Assembly (NCBI GenBank): GCA_025451425.1
Contig: JANWKK010000028.1
Coordinates: 1 to 6,446, forward strand
Direction of reading: 5' to 3'
DNA from: Gemmatimonadaceae bacterium
GTDB taxonomy: Bacteria; Gemmatimonadota; Gemmatimonadetes; Gemmatimonadales; Gemmatimonadaceae
DNA: 6,446 bases
The translations under genes were made by a program, and so were the position numbers. How positions within the stretch are numbered: position 1 is the first letter of the stretch; each line of letters opens with the position of its first letter. Shown here in pieces: positions 5,537 to 6,446 of this stretch. A model generated the notes under the pieces. The model ran no database searches. It saw only the letters and a list, made by a program, of their open reading frames with translations, and was not told the DNA's origin.

Positions 5537-5541
5537 GGAGG
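5537..5541 (+). promoter_or_regulatory. Ribosome binding site of the duplicated-domain gene
   Basis: GGAGG lies 6 bases before ATG at 5548. It favours this start over the in-frame ATG at 5482, which would place 22 residues of GC-hairpin translation before the signal peptide. Confidence 0.8.
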
Positions 5542-5547
5542 TGCAGT

Positions 5548-6300
5548 ATGTCGGTAGAGGAGTCGATTCGAAATGCGGCGTTGGCCGCGGCCTGCGTTGC
5601 TCTGGTCGCGATGCCGCTCCGCGCGCAGCAGCGCGTCTTGCTCGACTGGTCTGGTCGCGTCGATAGTGTTGCGCGCATCACGATCCAGGGCGGTGGCGCG
5701 CACGTGAGTCTCGTCGGCTCGGAAGACAACGGCGCCGGTGATCTCCATGTTCGTAACGAGCTTCCGCATCGCGACGGAACCCTCACGGTGCAAGTTGCTT
5801 CTGGCCGGGGCGACGTCGATGTCGTGCAGCAGCCGAGAGCAGACAACGATTATACCGGGATCGTGCGCATTCGCGATCACAGCGGCGGAGCCGACCGTTA
5901 CCAGCTGACGGCGCTGTGGACGCCGGGCGCGACGACGGCCGAAGTTGCGGGCGAGGTGTATTCGTCGCGCCGTCGCGATGAGAACGTGCGCGACGTCGGG
6001 ATGTTGCACTGGAGCGGCGACGTCGACAAAACCGTCGTCGTCCGGTGGCGCGCTGATCGGGCGATGTTGCAGACCGTCGATGGCGCGACGGCGCGCAACG
6101 TTCGCGCCGATGTCGCCGGTGTTGGTTTGCCCGCGCGCGACGTCACCCTGCGCATCGTGCAGCGCGAAGGTCGCGGCAACATCGTGATCGAGCAGCAGCC
6201 GTCATCCGGCAATGACTACACGGCCGTGATTCGTATCAGCGATCCACAGGACGGCTACGGTCATTACGATTTCGACATCGTGTTCGATCGGAATCGGTAG
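5548..6300 (+). CDS. Secreted protein with two tandem copies of an unrecognised domain
   Basis: The 250-residue product has a Sec signal (hydrophobic 10-24, cleavage near LRAQ at 24-27). The rest consists of two related modules, 31-124 and 152-247, joined by a linker rich in Arg, Glu and Asp (130-151). Both begin with a W-S-G-x-V-D motif (LLDWSGRVD 31-39; MLHWSGDVD 152-160) and both carry the signature GRG-x-V-x-V-x-QQP-(x)-NDYT-(x)-IRI-x-D (GRGDVDVVQQP 86-96, NDYTGIVRIRD 100-110; GRGNIVIEQQP 208-218, NDYTAVIRISD 222-232). Alternating hydrophobic residues predict beta sandwich or barrel modules. There are no Cys in the mature protein and no catalytic motif. I do not recognise the family. It stands alone between a divergent promoter region and a heptamer hairpin that contains its TAG stop. 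Periplasmic or surface binding and a structural role are the likeliest guesses. Confidence 0.85.
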   Translation: MSVEESIRNAALAAACVALVAMPLRAQQRVLLDWSGRVDSVARITIQGGGAHVSLVGSEDNGAGDLHVRNELPHRDGTLTVQVASGRGDVDVVQQPRADNDYTGIVRIRDHSGGADRYQLTALWTPGATTAEVAGEVYSSRRRDENVRDVGMLHWSGDVDKTVVVRWRADRAMLQTVDGATARNVRADVAGVGLPARDVTLRIVQREGRGNIVIEQQPSSGNDYTAVIRISDPQDGYGHYDFDIVFDRNR

Positions 6301-6366
6301 AGGGTGGAGCGTAGAGGGTAGAGGGTAGAGGGTCTACTCTCTGCCCTCTACCCGCTTCTCTCCACC
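6297..6366. terminator. Heptamer palindrome (GTAGAGG) after the last gene, probable terminator
   Basis: Five 7-base units, GTAGAGG, GTGGAGC and three more GTAGAGG (6297-6331), are followed by an inverted series ending CTCCACC (6360-6366). Pairs such as 6303-6309 with 6360-6366 and 6317-6323 with 6346-6352 share one centre (6334.5), giving a hairpin of about 64 bases. The gene's TAG stop (6298-6300) is within the first unit. No T-tract follows. Confidence 0.75.
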
Positions 6367-6390
6367 AGCTAGCGCCACGCACCACGCGCC

Positions 6391-6419
6391 TTGACATGCT
6401 CGACGGACGTTGGTAATTG
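6391..6419 (+). promoter_or_regulatory. Possible rightward promoter at window end
   Basis: A perfect TTGACA (6391-6396) is followed after 15 bases by GGTAAT (6412-6417, four of six matches to TATAAT) or after 17 bases by TAATTG. It lies just after the hairpin and would drive a gene beyond the window. The weak -10 makes this tentative. Confidence 0.3.
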
Positions 6420-6446
6420 CTCACACGACCGCCAAGTAGAGCATTC

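Larger units (their letters stand above)
5328..5547. promoter_or_regulatory. Divergent promoter region
   Basis: These 220 bases separate two outward-facing starts (5327 minus, 5548 plus) and must carry promoters for both, though no clear -35/-10 pair could be picked out. The rightward leader holds two stems: CCGGC/GCCGG (5470-5482) and the stronger GCGCGGCG/CGCCGCGC (5504-5523). No gene is seen here. Confidence 0.55.

Overview
This GC-rich window holds six protein genes and an unusual set of intergenic repeats. There is no rRNA, tRNA, CRISPR array or transposase. The gene content (Tat-exported sugar isomerase-like protein, periplasmic PQQ-type dehydrogenase, diheme cytochrome c, several short secreted proteins) and the base composition suggest a free-living Gram-negative soil-type bacterium, such as Gemmatimonadota or Acidobacteriota. 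That placement is an inference; no phylogenetic marker is present.

Layout. From the right end of the first half, three minus-strand genes form an apparent operon read 3125 to 1: a diheme cytochrome c (3125-2232), a PQQ-type beta-propeller dehydrogenase (2190-478) and a sugar phosphate isomerase/epimerase-like protein cut by the window edge (464-1). Next is a gene-free stretch of about 730 bases (3126-3858). It carries a pair of direct repeats 21 bases apart and a large inverted repeat with two 140-base arms. Then come two convergent paralogous genes (3859-4548 plus; 5327-4608 minus) for secreted concanavalin/LamG-like proteins. A divergent promoter region (5328-5547) leads to a plus-strand gene (5548-6300) for a secreted protein built of two copies of an unrecognised domain of about 95 residues. 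A heptad-repeat hairpin and a possible outward promoter close the window.

How the genes may work together. The dehydrogenase would oxidise an alcohol or sugar in the periplasm and pass electrons to the cytochrome. The isomerase/epimerase-like protein and the ConA-like proteins could act on the oxidised sugar or glycoside. This is a guilt-by-association model, not shown by the sequence.

Most notable signal. Every intergenic space that follows a stop codon inside the window is filled with a degenerate 7-base tandem repeat whose unit differs from site to site: GTGGCGA after the cytochrome gene, GTAGGGG/CTAGGGG between the convergent paralogs, GTAGAGG after the last gene. Three of these four stop codons (all TAG) lie inside a repeat unit. 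At gene ends the array is palindromic and folds into a hairpin; inside the operon it is direct only. The large inverted repeat upstream of the first ConA-like gene also shows 7-base periodicity and shares an exact 11-mer with the operon array, so all four may belong to one class of intergenic element.
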